From Streptomyces sp. MMBL 11-1 (GTDB taxonomy: Bacteria; Actinomycetota; Actinomycetes; Streptomycetales; Streptomycetaceae), in contig NZ_CP117709.1 of NCBI RefSeq assembly GCF_028622875.1, positions 4,467,001-4,531,000 on the forward strand: a stretch of 64,000 nt of DNA, in the 5' to 3' direction. The notes beneath the pieces are model-generated. The model did not search any database, was not told the origin of the DNA, and was given only the letters and a program-made list of their open reading frames with translations. Below, one piece after another: positions 53,801 to 60,924 of this stretch (positions are counted from its first letter, which is position 1; every line of letters begins with the position of its first letter). Made by a program: the position numbers and the translations under genes.

Positions 53801-56800
53801 CTGTCCACCCCGCCGGTCAGGGGTGACGTGACCCGGCTGGACGAGCAGGACGCCAAGGGCACGGGACACCTCACGACCGCCACCCACACCTACGACCAGC
53901 ACGGCCGCGAGGAGACCTCGACGGACGCGCTGGGGGCCACCACGCGGACCGCCTACACCCCGGCCACGCTCAAGGCGCCGACGACGGTCGCCGTGACCAA
54001 CGCCAAGGACCACGTGGTCACGACCACTCTCGACCCGGTCCGGGGAGCCGTCACCGCGACGGTGGACGCGAACGGCAAGCGCACCGACGCCGTCCACGAC
54101 GGTCTCGGCCGCGTCCTGAAGGTATGGGAGCCGGGCTGGCCCAAGGCCGCCCACGAGGACAAGCCCTCGGCGGAGTACGGCTACGTCATCTCCAGGACCG
54201 AGGCGAACGCTGTCATCACCAAGACGCTGAAGCAGAACGGCGCCTACCGCACCACCTACGCGCTCTACGACGGCCTGCTGCGCGAGCGGCAGACGCAGGC
54301 CCCGGCCACCGGCACGCAGGACCGGATCATGACCGAGACCCACTACGACACCCGTGGCTGGGCCTGGCAGACGTACGCCCCCTACTACGCGAAGGGCGCG
54401 CCGTCGGCGAAGCTGGCCTCCGCCGCGGTGAACACCGTGCCGGCGGCGGTGCGGAACCACTTCGACGGGCTCGGCCGGGTCACGGACGCTCTGTCGGTGA
54501 AGTTCGGCGACGAGCAGTGGCGCAGCAAGACGGTGTACGAGGGTGACCGCACGACCGTCATCCCCCCGAAGGGCGGAACGGCCACCACCACGGTGACCGA
54601 CGCGCGCGGGCGCACGACCGAGCTTCTGCAGTACACGAACGCCCAGCGCACGGCGTCCCAGAAGACGACGTACACGTACGGTAAGTACAGCGAGCCGAGC
54701 ACGGTCACGGACCCCGACGGCAACGTCTGGAGCCAGACGTTCGACAGCCGGGGCCAGAAGACCAGGAGCGACGACCCGGACAAGGGCGTCACGGACACGA
54801 CGTACGACAACCTCGGACGGCCGGTCACCACGACCGACGAACGCGGGGTCACGCTCACCACGGAGTACGACGTGCTGGGCCGCAGGACCGAGGTCAAGCA
54901 GGGCGGCACGACGCTGTCGAAGTGGACCTACGACACGCTCGCCAAGGGGCAGCTGACCAGCAGCACGCGTTACGCCGGAGGGGCCGCGTACACCACGGCG
55001 ACCGACGGCTTCAACGACCGCTACCAGCCGACGTCCACGACCACCACGGTTCCCTCCGCGGCCGGCGGCCTGGCGGGCACGTTCACCTGGACGTACGGGT
55101 ACAAGCCGGAGACCGGGGCGCTGCTCTGGACGCTCAACCCGGCCGTGGGCGACATTCCGGCCGAGCGGGTCGTGACCAACTACAACAGCGACGACCAGCC
55201 GTTCCGCACCAGCGGTCAGCGCGGTGCTCTCGTCGCCAACACGCAGTACGACGTCTTCTCCCGGCCGGTACGCCTGGAGTACAGCGCCACTCTCGACCAG
55301 AAGGCGTACCAGACCAAGGTCTACGACGAGCACACCGGACAGGTCATCCGGCAGACCACCGACCGGGACGTCGCCCCCCAGCGCGTCGACGACACGACGT
55401 ACGCCTACGACCCGGCGGGCAACGTCACCGGCGTGACCAGCGTCAGCGGCCAGGACGCACAGGCATCCACCGACACCCAGTGCTTCACCAACGACCCGCT
55501 GGGGCGGCTGACCGAGGCGTGGACGGCCAAGACCGACTGCGCGGCGGCCCCCTCGGCCTCCACGGTCGGCGGCCCGGACGCGTACTGGCACACCTACGGC
55601 TACGACAAGCTCGGCAACCGCACGAAGCAGACCGAGCACGCCACCTCGGCCGGGACGACGGACGCCGTCACCGACTACACCCAGCCGGCCCCCGGCGGCG
55701 ACCGGCCGCACGCGGTGCAGCAGGCCTCCGTCACCGGCGGCCCGGACAACGGGCGTACGAGCACCTTCGAGTACGACAAGACCGGCAACACGACCAAGCG
55801 CACCACCGGCTCGACGGTCCAGTCCCTGACCTGGGACGCCGAGGGACACCTGGCGACCCTCACCGAGGGCGGCAAGCAGACCGGCTACACCTACGACGCC
55901 GACGGCAACCGCATCATCGCGAAGAACGGCGACGGGTCCAGCACCCTCACGCTCCCGAACGGTGATCAGCTGAACCTCGCGGCGAACGGCACGAAGACCG
56001 CGACCCGCTACTACACGCACAACGGCGACACGGTCGCGGTGCGCAACGGGAACGCCATCGCTTACCTGATCAACGACCATCAGGGCACGGCGATGACGGC
56101 CATCGCGGTCGGCACGCTCGCCCTGACCCGCAGGAAGCAGCTGCCGTTCGGCGGCCTGCGATCCGAGCAGTCGACGGCGTTCGGCAACCGCGGCTTCGTC
56201 GGCGGGACGAACGACCCCACGGGCCTCACGCACCTGGGCGCCCGAGAGTACGACCCGGTCCTGGGACGCTTCCTCTCCGTCGACCCGGTCATCGACTTCG
56301 ACGACCCGGCCCAGATGAACGCCTACAGCTACGCCCACAACAGCCCGCTCACCAAGTCCGACCCGACGGGCCTGCGCCCGGACGGCCCGGTGGGCGGCAA
56401 CTCGTACAACGACGAGCGGTGGGCCAACGAGCGGGGCATGACGGCGGGGTACACGAAGAAGAGCGGCAAGTGGGTGTGGAAGCAGACACCCAAGAAGGAC
56501 CCCGTTTCTCAGCGGCGGTACAGCAACTACCGCGCGAACCCTGCCCATTACATGATCGACGACAGCCACGCACGCAAGTACGCGGCTGCCGCCAAGGCGC
56601 AGGCGAAGAAGGCCGCTGAGGCCCGGGCCAGGGCTGCGGCGGCGGAGCAGCGCAAGAAGGACGGCATCTTCGGCAGCATCATGAAGGGCAACTGGAACGA
56701 CGCGGCCACCAACCTGAAGGAATCCGGTCCAGTGCGTTGGGTGGCCGAAAACGCAGACACGATAAAGACGGTCGTGGGGGCTGCCGCGCTGACTGTCTGC

Positions 56801-57175
56801 GTTGTGGCATCTGCAGGCGTCTGTCTGGCCGCGGGCGGTGTGGTGATCCTTGCCGGAATCGCGGTCGACGGCGCGTCGGGTGCCGAGATGGACGGCGCGT
56901 ACTGGAAGGGCACGGCAATTACAGCAGGCATCACACTGGCAGGCGGAGTCGCTGGCAGGTGGGCTTCGGGTGGAGGGAAGTGGGCCTCGGGCGGCTGGTT
57001 GAAGTCTCCCAAGGTCGTCACCAGAGGGCCTAGGCATGCGGCTGGACGTCCACGCCACGCCACCCGGACGGACGTGGGCCCCACGGCAAACGCCTACATG
57101 CAGAACGGGTTTCTCGCTGGAATGGGTTGTGGCGCTCCCTCCGCGAGCAGCATTAATGCGGGTTATTGCCCGTGA
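50816..57175 (+). CDS. Secreted RHS/YD-repeat polymorphic toxin-like protein
   Basis: I chose ATG 50816 (2119 residues) because ggggag at 50802-50807 suits it; a TTG 27 bp upstream is weaker. A signal peptide ends near residue 40 (LLGAPLAAAAEL). Residues ~150-1000 form the N-terminal cage region, with FSWTYPISAPAVAGSAVPDL near its front. YD repeats (YDNLGRPVTTTDERGVTL, YDVLGRRTEVKQGG and many more) fill ~1000-1810. The core closes with DPVLGRFLSVDPVIDF (~1815) and SYAHNSPLTKSDPTGL (to ~1851). The variable tip (1852-2119) has a KKSGKWVWKQ patch, a Lys/Ala coil, two hydrophobic segments (~1981-2040) and ends in a Cys2105-x12-Cys2118 tail. No known toxin catalytic motif or HINT domain is seen. 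Its stop overlaps the next gene by 4 bp. Confidence 0.93.
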   Translation: MVSGGGVSRGRLRRRAQPVAATLAALMFAGLLGAPLAAAAELDLLRLQKPDPVKTGEVERRGPAKPDQTARHPWKKPDVTWPEAGTATSALRETGARVKAGSLPVSVSRSAPGAEKSSKAPSRRSASEATRESGPRKVQVQVLDRATTESLGVEGVVLALRPAEGTEGTVDVKVDYANFRHAYGGDWASRLTLKTLPACALNTPGKKGCATGTPLPTTNDVKAGSIEAAVDLPAATEATASRAATADPVAPKAGARAVSGGTVLLAATATAGGPSGSFKATSLSPSASWSAGGSNGAFSWTYPISAPAVAGSAVPDLKLGYSSQSVDGRTASTNNQANAIGDGWSMEPGYIERQYVSCTEDTKDSTTTAKVGDLCWKKDNAVINLGGQSNTLIKDSTTGKWHLENDDGTKAEKLASTARANGDNDGEHWRVTTPDGTRYYFGYNRPSGWAAGKDETNSTWTVPVYGNQPGEPCYAAAFKDAWCQQAWRWNLDAVIDPHGDAMTYYWDKETNYYGRNVNPSTGASTATPYIRGGSLKRIEYGLRNSNFYAQPAARVDFTNSERCLSDCGTFDKAHAKNWPDVPFDRYCASGTECKDRYSPSFWSRTRLTKIDTSVLVGTAFKPVDTWAFTHQFPTTGDGSSPALWLASITRTGHGGTGPVTLPAVTFMGKTMPNRVEGATTGGDPDPVPPLWRYRVHGINTETGGTIGITYSEADCKAGSVPTPASNTRRCYPVKWSPPDAPAANYEPYLDWFHTYVVTQVLETDRTGGAPAKQTDYTYLDGMGWTKSKDDEFTDAKHLTYGDRKGYGRVQVRSGVAPDQRTLKEYRYFRGIDGAAVKDHEGVSVTDREAFAGMTREEATYNGDGGKLETTTSHVPWRSAATATETRAEGLPTRYAYATAGKSEQTRTAVGTGWRTTRTERTFDALGQTLTESSLGDTTKTGDEQCTTTTYARNASLNILTTVSETKTVAKACGTTPSLPADLISSARHFYDGATSLSTPPVRGDVTRLDEQDAKGTGHLTTATHTYDQHGREETSTDALGATTRTAYTPATLKAPTTVAVTNAKDHVVTTTLDPVRGAVTATVDANGKRTDAVHDGLGRVLKVWEPGWPKAAHEDKPSAEYGYVISRTEANAVITKTLKQNGAYRTTYALYDGLLRERQTQAPATGTQDRIMTETHYDTRGWAWQTYAPYYAKGAPSAKLASAAVNTVPAAVRNHFDGLGRVTDALSVKFGDEQWRSKTVYEGDRTTVIPPKGGTATTTVTDARGRTTELLQYTNAQRTASQKTTYTYGKYSEPSTVTDPDGNVWSQTFDSRGQKTRSDDPDKGVTDTTYDNLGRPVTTTDERGVTLTTEYDVLGRRTEVKQGGTTLSKWTYDTLAKGQLTSSTRYAGGAAYTTATDGFNDRYQPTSTTTTVPSAAGGLAGTFTWTYGYKPETGALLWTLNPAVGDIPAERVVTNYNSDDQPFRTSGQRGALVANTQYDVFSRPVRLEYSATLDQKAYQTKVYDEHTGQVIRQTTDRDVAPQRVDDTTYAYDPAGNVTGVTSVSGQDAQASTDTQCFTNDPLGRLTEAWTAKTDCAAAPSASTVGGPDAYWHTYGYDKLGNRTKQTEHATSAGTTDAVTDYTQPAPGGDRPHAVQQASVTGGPDNGRTSTFEYDKTGNTTKRTTGSTVQSLTWDAEGHLATLTEGGKQTGYTYDADGNRIIAKNGDGSSTLTLPNGDQLNLAANGTKTATRYYTHNGDTVAVRNGNAIAYLINDHQGTAMTAIAVGTLALTRRKQLPFGGLRSEQSTAFGNRGFVGGTNDPTGLTHLGAREYDPVLGRFLSVDPVIDFDDPAQMNAYSYAHNSPLTKSDPTGLRPDGPVGGNSYNDERWANERGMTAGYTKKSGKWVWKQTPKKDPVSQRRYSNYRANPAHYMIDDSHARKYAAAAKAQAKKAAEARARAAAAEQRKKDGIFGSIMKGNWNDAATNLKESGPVRWVAENADTIKTVVGAAALTVCVVASAGVCLAAGGVVILAGIAVDGASGAEMDGAYWKGTAITAGITLAGGVAGRWASGGGKWASGGWLKSPKVVTRGPRHAAGRPRHATRTDVGPTANAYMQNGFLAGMGCGAPSASSINAGYCP

Positions 57176-57747
57176 GGTCTTCGTGGACGAAAGTCCCGGG
57201 AGTCTTCGTGAGGCGTCGGGGAGACGGCTCCATCCACCTGCGAAGGAAGGGGACGGTGGTATTCGGGTGGGCTGCGATTCTCTCCCTGTGTCCTGTGCTC
57301 GTCCTGTTCGGCCTCGCGGACGTGGAGAAGTACGGGTTCCGTGGGGTAGGCGTCCTCTGGGTGACTGGATTTGTTTCTGCGTTGATAATTCGTGGAACTA
57401 TCAGACCGCGGGTCATTCTCGAACCGGATGGGTCCATCAGGAACATAGGGCCATTCCTTGAGATGGTTGCATCCAGAGACGAAGGCCTGTCGGTCACGTG
57501 TGAAAACAACGGGTTGGTGATCGTGTGTGCGGATGGTGAGCAGGGTGCTTGGTCATTCTCGCAAAGCCTTTTGGGTGGAAGGTCGGCTCGAAACGCGCGC
57601 AAGTTTATCGGTACGTGGCTGAAAGAAGAGCGGAAATGCTCTTCCGGGCGTGCGGTCGCGGGCAGGAGAGGGAGGGTGCACGTCGGGCTCGTCGATGTGT
57701 TCCTGCTCGTGGCGCCCTTGGCCGCTCCCGTACTCATGAAGCTCTGA
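57172..57747 (+). CDS. Probable immunity protein 1: membrane protein with PH-like domain
   Basis: GTG 57172 overlaps the RHS stop (GTGA), the position expected of an immunity gene; TTG 57166 is possible. The protein has 191 residues. An Arg-rich head and two helices (FGWAAILSLCPVLVLF; GVGVLWVTGFVSALIIRG) come first. A ~75-residue beta region follows (PRVILEPDGSIRNIGPFLEM, LVIVCADGEQGAWSFSQSLL), then a basic loop and a last helix VFLLVAPLAAPVLM. The two-helix, PH-like, one-helix build and the [A/S]F..SL motif recur in the proteins at 59088 and 61091. Codons are less G+C biased than in neighbours. Function is inferred from position. Confidence 0.75.
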   Translation: MRSSWTKVPGVFVRRRGDGSIHLRRKGTVVFGWAAILSLCPVLVLFGLADVEKYGFRGVGVLWVTGFVSALIIRGTIRPRVILEPDGSIRNIGPFLEMVASRDEGLSVTCENNGLVIVCADGEQGAWSFSQSLLGGRSARNARKFIGTWLKEERKCSSGRAVAGRRGRVHVGLVDVFLLVAPLAAPVLMKL

Positions 57748-57759
57748 CCAGCTTCCTCT

Positions 57760-57789
57760 GGCGGCCCGTCGGTTCTCCGGCGGGCCGCC
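57760..57789. terminator. Hairpin after immunity gene 1
   Basis: A 13-bp stem with one G-T pair (57760-57772 and 57777-57789, loop ttct) begins 12 bp after the immunity gene stop. It closes the RHS-immunity transcript. Confidence 0.8.
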
Positions 57790-57834
57790 GGTCCGTGTCC
57801 CTCGCCCCGCGCAGCCGTCCAGTGCCCCCAGCAC
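57790..57834 (-). pseudogene. Scrap of pip 3' end
   Basis: Positions 57791-57834 match 61652-61695, the 3' end of the intact pip gene, at 40 of 44 bases. On the minus strand they encode VLGALDG and GRGTRTG, as in pip. The match stops abruptly at agttgggg. It is the first of three pip fragments in the array. Confidence 0.8.
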
Positions 57835-57884
57835 AGTTGGGGCGCCCGCTGCCTAATGGGTAGATCCTGAGTGGGTGGTTTGTT

Positions 57885-58112
57885 GTGCTTCTCTTCTTTT
57901 CTCTCGTCATGGTTCTGATGGGGTTCTCTCTGAGGAGGAACTGGTGGGGTATGGCGGATCAGATGTCCGGCAGGCACCTAGCTTCGAGTTCGATCGAGCA
58001 CGAAAGGTCCCGCCGGCTGGGGGCGGTCAGAATCTTTGGTGGTATTCTCATCGCCTTCGGTGTTTTTATGGCTTTGACTTTCTCCTATCTCTTGATACGT
58101 GGAGTCTCCTGA
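57885..58112 (+). CDS. Small two-helix membrane protein
   Basis: This is a 75-residue protein from GTG 57885. Helix 1 is LLFFSLVMVLMGFSL. A charged middle (RRNWWGMADQMSGRHLASSS, IEHERSRRL) precedes helix 2, FGGILIAFGVFMALTFSYLL. Its stop directly abuts the ATG of the next gene (TGAATG). Both lie after a pip scrap and a possible residue of an RHS tail (QLGRPLPNG and stop at 57834-57863). An orphan immunity role is plausible but unproven. Confidence 0.68.
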   Translation: MLLFFSLVMVLMGFSLRRNWWGMADQMSGRHLASSSIEHERSRRLGAVRIFGGILIAFGVFMALTFSYLLIRGVS

Positions 58113-58310
58113 ATGATTCTCCTCTGCGTCCTACTCGTTTTCCTGCCCATCGGTGTTCTGGTGCAATACAGCCCGCGAGGGTGGGGAAAGGGTTTCAGGG
58201 AGGCTCTGCGCGGGACGGGGCTCTCTGATTTTTCGGTAAGCGCCTTGGCCGCGGGATGGATGGTGGTCGGCGTGGCGGCGCTCGCCGCTCTGCTCGCACG
58301 CATCTTTTGA
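58113..58310 (+). CDS. Small two-helix membrane protein
   Basis: This 65-residue protein starts at ATG 58113, directly after the preceding stop, so it is translationally coupled. Helix 1 is ILLCVLLVFLPIGVLV. A polar loop (SPRGWGKGFREALRGTGLSD) precedes helix 2, LAAGWMVVGVAALAALLARI. Codon use is less G+C extreme than in the chromosome nearby. Function unknown; it may form one unit with its neighbour. Confidence 0.65.
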   Translation: MILLCVLLVFLPIGVLVQYSPRGWGKGFREALRGTGLSDFSVSALAAGWMVVGVAALAALLARIF

Positions 58311-58380
58311 GGATCGCCCCGGGGCGGCCCGGTGCAGCTTCGACCCACCGGGCGCGTTCACGAGGGCATTCCCAGAACGC

Positions 58381-58729
58381 TCACTGCCTGGGGCAGCCGC
58401 CGCGGCTTTCCGCGAACCCGTCCAGCGCCGCCAGCACCGCTCGCCGGGTCTCCGTGCCGCCCGTGTGGCCCGCGTTGTCGATGATCGTCAGCTTGGCGTC
58501 CGGCCAGGCCCGGTCCAGTTCCCAGGCGGTGATCAGGGGGCCCGCGAGGTCGAAGCGGCCGTGGATCAGGGCGCCGGGGATGCCGGTGAGGCGGTGGGCG
58601 TGGGCGATGAGTTGGCCTTCCTCCAGCCAGGCTCCGTGGGCGAAGTAGTGGGCGCAGATCCGGACGAGCGCCTGCTGGGCGTGGTTCGGGCGGCTGCTGT
58701 ACGGGGGTGGGCCCCCGGTCGCCTCCATC
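58381..58729 (-). pseudogene. 3' half of a duplicated proline iminopeptidase gene
   Basis: This 349-bp segment is nearly identical over most of its length to the intact pip gene at 61640-61990. On the minus strand it encodes MEATGGPPPYSSRP through DNAGHTGGTETRRAVLAALD, with a different last ~12 residues. It retains the catalytic Asp and His region but lacks the front half with the nucleophile GGSWGS, so it cannot be active. At 58725-58729 (ccatc) it passes straight into RHS sequence. Confidence 0.9.
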
Positions 58730-59028
58730 AGGGCACGGCGATGACGGCCATCGCGGTCGGCACGCTCGCCCTGACCCGCAGGACGGCGTGGACGCTCGCC
58801 GGAGGGGGCGCCGCTCGACTGCTCGCAGGCAGTTGGAGAACCTCGGCGTTCAAATATCGAACTCGCGTCAAGTCCGTATTCCAGGCGCCCAACGTCTCCA
58901 TCTACGGATACCGCAAGACGATCGATGCGGGCGCCACGTACGCTAACGTGAGTCTCCACACCGGACTCGCGGCGACATTTTGCTGTGCCGGAAAAGCGAG
59001 CCCCTGGAGTGCTTCCGGTGTTTGCTGA
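58725..59028 (+). pseudogene. Orphan RHS C-terminal module 2
   Basis: Bases 58725-58783 are identical to 56077-56135 of the RHS gene (59 of 59) and continue the same frame (HQGTAMTAIAVGTLALTRR). The sequence then switches to a new tail: TAWTLAGGGAARLLAGSW, KYRTRVKSVFQAPNVSIYGY, DAGATYANVSLHTGLAATF, ending in a Cys-x12-Cys tail and stop at 59028. It has no start codon or core of its own. It resembles displaced RHS/CDI toxin tips that can be activated by recombination into the main gene. An immunity-like gene follows at 59088. Confidence 0.82.
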
Positions 59029-59087
59029 TGCCTGTGCGCCCGGCTGGCGATGTCGTCATCTGAACGAAAGACAGGAACCAGATCGCC

Positions 59088-59639
59088 ATGGAGCAGATTG
59101 TGCTGCGCCGGAATTCCTGGGTGGTGATCTCCTGGGTGGTTGTGATCGGCCTCGGGCTCAGCATGCTTGCGGCAGTTCTCAAGGTCAGTTCGGTGAATGG
59201 ATTCCGAACCGGCTGGCAAGGGATCCCTGTCTTTCTGGCGCTCGTGGTGCCCATCGGGAGGGTCGCAAACTGCAAGATCGTTCTTCGGGAGGATGTACTC
59301 GTAGTGGTGAATCCGCTGCGTACCCACATTCTCCCGGTGGCAGCGGTTCATGACGTCTCGGTAGGCGACGACGGCACTCTTGACGTGCGTCTCGACCACC
59401 ATCGAGTCGTCTCGGTCTTCGCCTTCGGGGGCTCCCTGATCGATCATTTCAAGGGTTCGAGCGGTGAGGCGGCACGCAAGGTCAACGCATGGCTCGGTAC
59501 TGCCCGTACGGAGAGTGGGCGGCGCGACGTCGCTCCGCGGGTTCGCTGGACGCGCTGCCTTCTTGCGGACGCGGCTCTCGGTCTGGGCGTCGTAGTTACC
59601 GCCGCAGGCTTTGCATGGATGGCCTTCAGCGGCAGTTGA
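59088..59639 (+). CDS. Probable immunity protein 2: membrane protein with PH-like domain
   Basis: This is a 183-residue protein. VLRRNSWVVISWVVVIGLGL is helix 1 and GIPVFLALVVPIG helix 2. A PH-like beta region follows (NCKIVLREDVLVVVNPLRTH, ILPVAAVHDVSVGDDGTLDV, VVSVFAFGGSLIDHF), then a charged loop and a final helix LGLGVVVTAAGFAWMAF. It shares layout and the AFGGSL motif with the protein at 61091 and more distantly with that at 57172. It lies 59 bp after orphan tail 2, so it is probably that tail's immunity partner. Confidence 0.75.
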   Translation: MEQIVLRRNSWVVISWVVVIGLGLSMLAAVLKVSSVNGFRTGWQGIPVFLALVVPIGRVANCKIVLREDVLVVVNPLRTHILPVAAVHDVSVGDDGTLDVRLDHHRVVSVFAFGGSLIDHFKGSSGEAARKVNAWLGTARTESGRRDVAPRVRWTRCLLADAALGLGVVVTAAGFAWMAFSGS

Positions 59640-59674
59640 CGTCACCCGCAGCACAGGTCGGGCTCGACCACGTC

Positions 59675-59704
59675 GGCCGCCGGTTCCTTGAGGAACCGGC
59701 GGCC
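59675..59704. terminator. Perfect hairpin after immunity gene 2
   Basis: A 13-bp perfect stem (59675-59687 and 59692-59704, loop ttga) lies 35 bp after the stop codon. It separates modules 2 and 3. Confidence 0.88.
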
Positions 59705-59736
59705 GGAGTCGTTCATCAGCCTCACCCGCCACTGTC

Positions 59737-59759
59737 CGCCGGGTCTCCGTGGCGCCCGT
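59737..59759 (-). pseudogene. Short scrap of pip 3' end
   Basis: cgccgggtctccgtggcgcc plus cgt matches the corresponding part of pip (near 61700-61720) with one change. It again precedes RHS-derived sequence, repeating the order seen at 58381-58783. Confidence 0.6.
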
Positions 59760-59795
59760 CGTCGCGCGCCCGCCGGGAATTGCGGGACAGTCCTT

Positions 59796-60130
59796 AGCTA
59801 CGCCCACAACGGCTCCCTCGCTGATTACCCCCTTGGGGCCGTTGGCGGTCGGGCGCTCTGTCTAACCCTTGCTGTGGCAACCACTGCGGAGGCATGCACC
59901 AGAAATGATCGGAATGGGTGTGCTTCAGCGCTGTGGGGGTGGGTTTCGTGGGTGCGGGGTTCGGTGCGGCCAGGGCTGCGAACGCTCTGCGGCGTGATGC
60001 TCTGAATTATGGGCCCGGAGCCATCAAGGGAGGAGCGCTCATCATGGCAGGCGCCGGCAAACCGGCTGATGGGGCAGCCGTATTGGCCACTTGGCTGGGT
60101 ATACACTCGCCCGTGATGGATACGAGTTGA
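59796..60130 (+). pseudogene. Orphan RHS C-terminal module 3, frameshifted
   Basis: agctacgcccacaac (59796-59810) equals 56327-56341 of the RHS gene and keeps its frame (SYAHN). The reading then gives GSLADYPLGAVGG and onwards but closes at 60005. The more protein-like continuation is in another frame from about 59918: AVGVGFVGAGFGAARAANAL, LNYGPGAIKGGALIMAGAG, ADGAAVLATWLGIHS, with stop at 60130. A frameshift near 59900-59920 would join them. No start codon or core is present, so it is a broken displaced tail. Confidence 0.65.
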
Positions 60131-60154
60131 AATCTGGCATGAAGTAGGGTGTAG

Positions 60155-60628
60155 ATGTCGAAAAGTCAGCCCCTGAAGGTTGAGCCCATCGGTCGCGCCG
60201 AATCGCTCCCCTGGTCTGTGAGGGCGATTCTCCGTAGATCGAACAGGCGAGGCAGGACGGGGCTGATTTTTCGATGCGTGATGCGTGATTCTTTTCGCAG
60301 CGTGACGCGTAAGTGGTCAATCGTCTCCGTCGAGTGTGAAGGCAATACCATATGCGAGATGAGCAATACCAGCGTCAAGCGTCCGGTCTTCGTCGACCTT
60401 CCGCCGGGGCGGCATGAGCTGACCTTTCGCGTGATCCGGGCGAAGCGGAGCCGCCATACTGTGTTTCATGAGGAAATCCACCTTCGTGAGGGAGACGTTT
60501 TCCTGGCCCTCTGCGAACCGATTCAACCCGACGTCTTCTACAGGAAGAGTCCGACGGAAGACACCTGGAGGATCGGAGTGGTGGATTCCGTCTCGGGCAG
60601 CGGTGGATCTGCTGAGTCGGGGATGTGA
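60155..60628 (+). CDS. Probable soluble immunity protein 3
   Basis: This is a 157-residue protein from ATG 60155, 24 bp after the end of orphan tail 3. It is basic in the first half (RAILRRSNRRGRTGLIFRCV), then beta-rich: KWSIVSVECEGNTICEMSNT, VFVDLPPGRHELTFRVIRAK, REGDVFLALCEPIQPDVFYR. There is no membrane helix or signal peptide. The pattern of short strands suggests a beta-sandwich. Its place directly after a displaced RHS tail suggests immunity; the family is not recognised. Confidence 0.7.
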   Translation: MSKSQPLKVEPIGRAESLPWSVRAILRRSNRRGRTGLIFRCVMRDSFRSVTRKWSIVSVECEGNTICEMSNTSVKRPVFVDLPPGRHELTFRVIRAKRSRHTVFHEEIHLREGDVFLALCEPIQPDVFYRKSPTEDTWRIGVVDSVSGSGGSAESGM

Positions 60629-60657
60629 TGCCGCTGATCGCGTCCGGAAGGGGAAAC

Positions 60658-60924
60658 ATGTACGAATTGATTATCGCGGCCCGGACTTCTCATTCGGTGA
60701 GCTACGGCGAACTGACCGTCGGAGTGCTGATCGCCTTTTTCGGGACCCTGTTGGCTTTGAATGTGAAGGGTTGTGCCGAAGTCGCTTCTGACTTTCTGGG
60801 GAGGGGGATGTTTTCAGCCTTCTATCACAACGATCACATCCTGAGGATTCCTGCCGGGTTTTTTGCGGCCTTTGGGGTAATTCTGGTCTTGATCAATCTG
60901 AAGATTCTCTTCTTCGGGTTCTGA
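60658..60924 (+). CDS. Small two-helix membrane protein
   Basis: This 88-residue protein starts at ATG 60658, preceded by ggaagggg; earlier in-frame starts overlap the previous gene. Helices are LTVGVLIAFFGTLLALNV and IPAGFFAAFGVILVLINLKI, with SDFLGRGMFSAFYHNDHILR between them. The second helix (RI..G...AFGV) faintly recalls the 75-residue protein at 57885. It lies 29 bp after the soluble candidate and is probably cotranscribed with it. Confidence 0.7.
   Translation: MYELIIAARTSHSVSYGELTVGVLIAFFGTLLALNVKGCAEVASDFLGRGMFSAFYHNDHILRIPAGFFAAFGVILVLINLKILFFGF

Noticed and set aside
51119-57058. A very long open frame on the minus strand opposite the RHS gene
   Set aside because: It mirrors the codon periodicity of the RHS gene, has Arg/Gly/Val-rich composition without domains, and lacks a ribosome-binding site. 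Such antisense frames are routine in high-G+C DNA.
56370-57175. A HINT, nuclease or deaminase toxin domain in the RHS tip
   Set aside because: I searched for HINT-type CFxxxT starts, HNH/NHxxH and HxE/PCxxC motifs and found none. The tip is left as unassigned.
58725-59028. Orphan tail 2 as an independently expressed gene
   Set aside because: It has no ribosome-binding site or plausible start upstream of the RHS-derived part, since the preceding sequence is the reverse strand of pip. It fits a displaced tip better than a gene.
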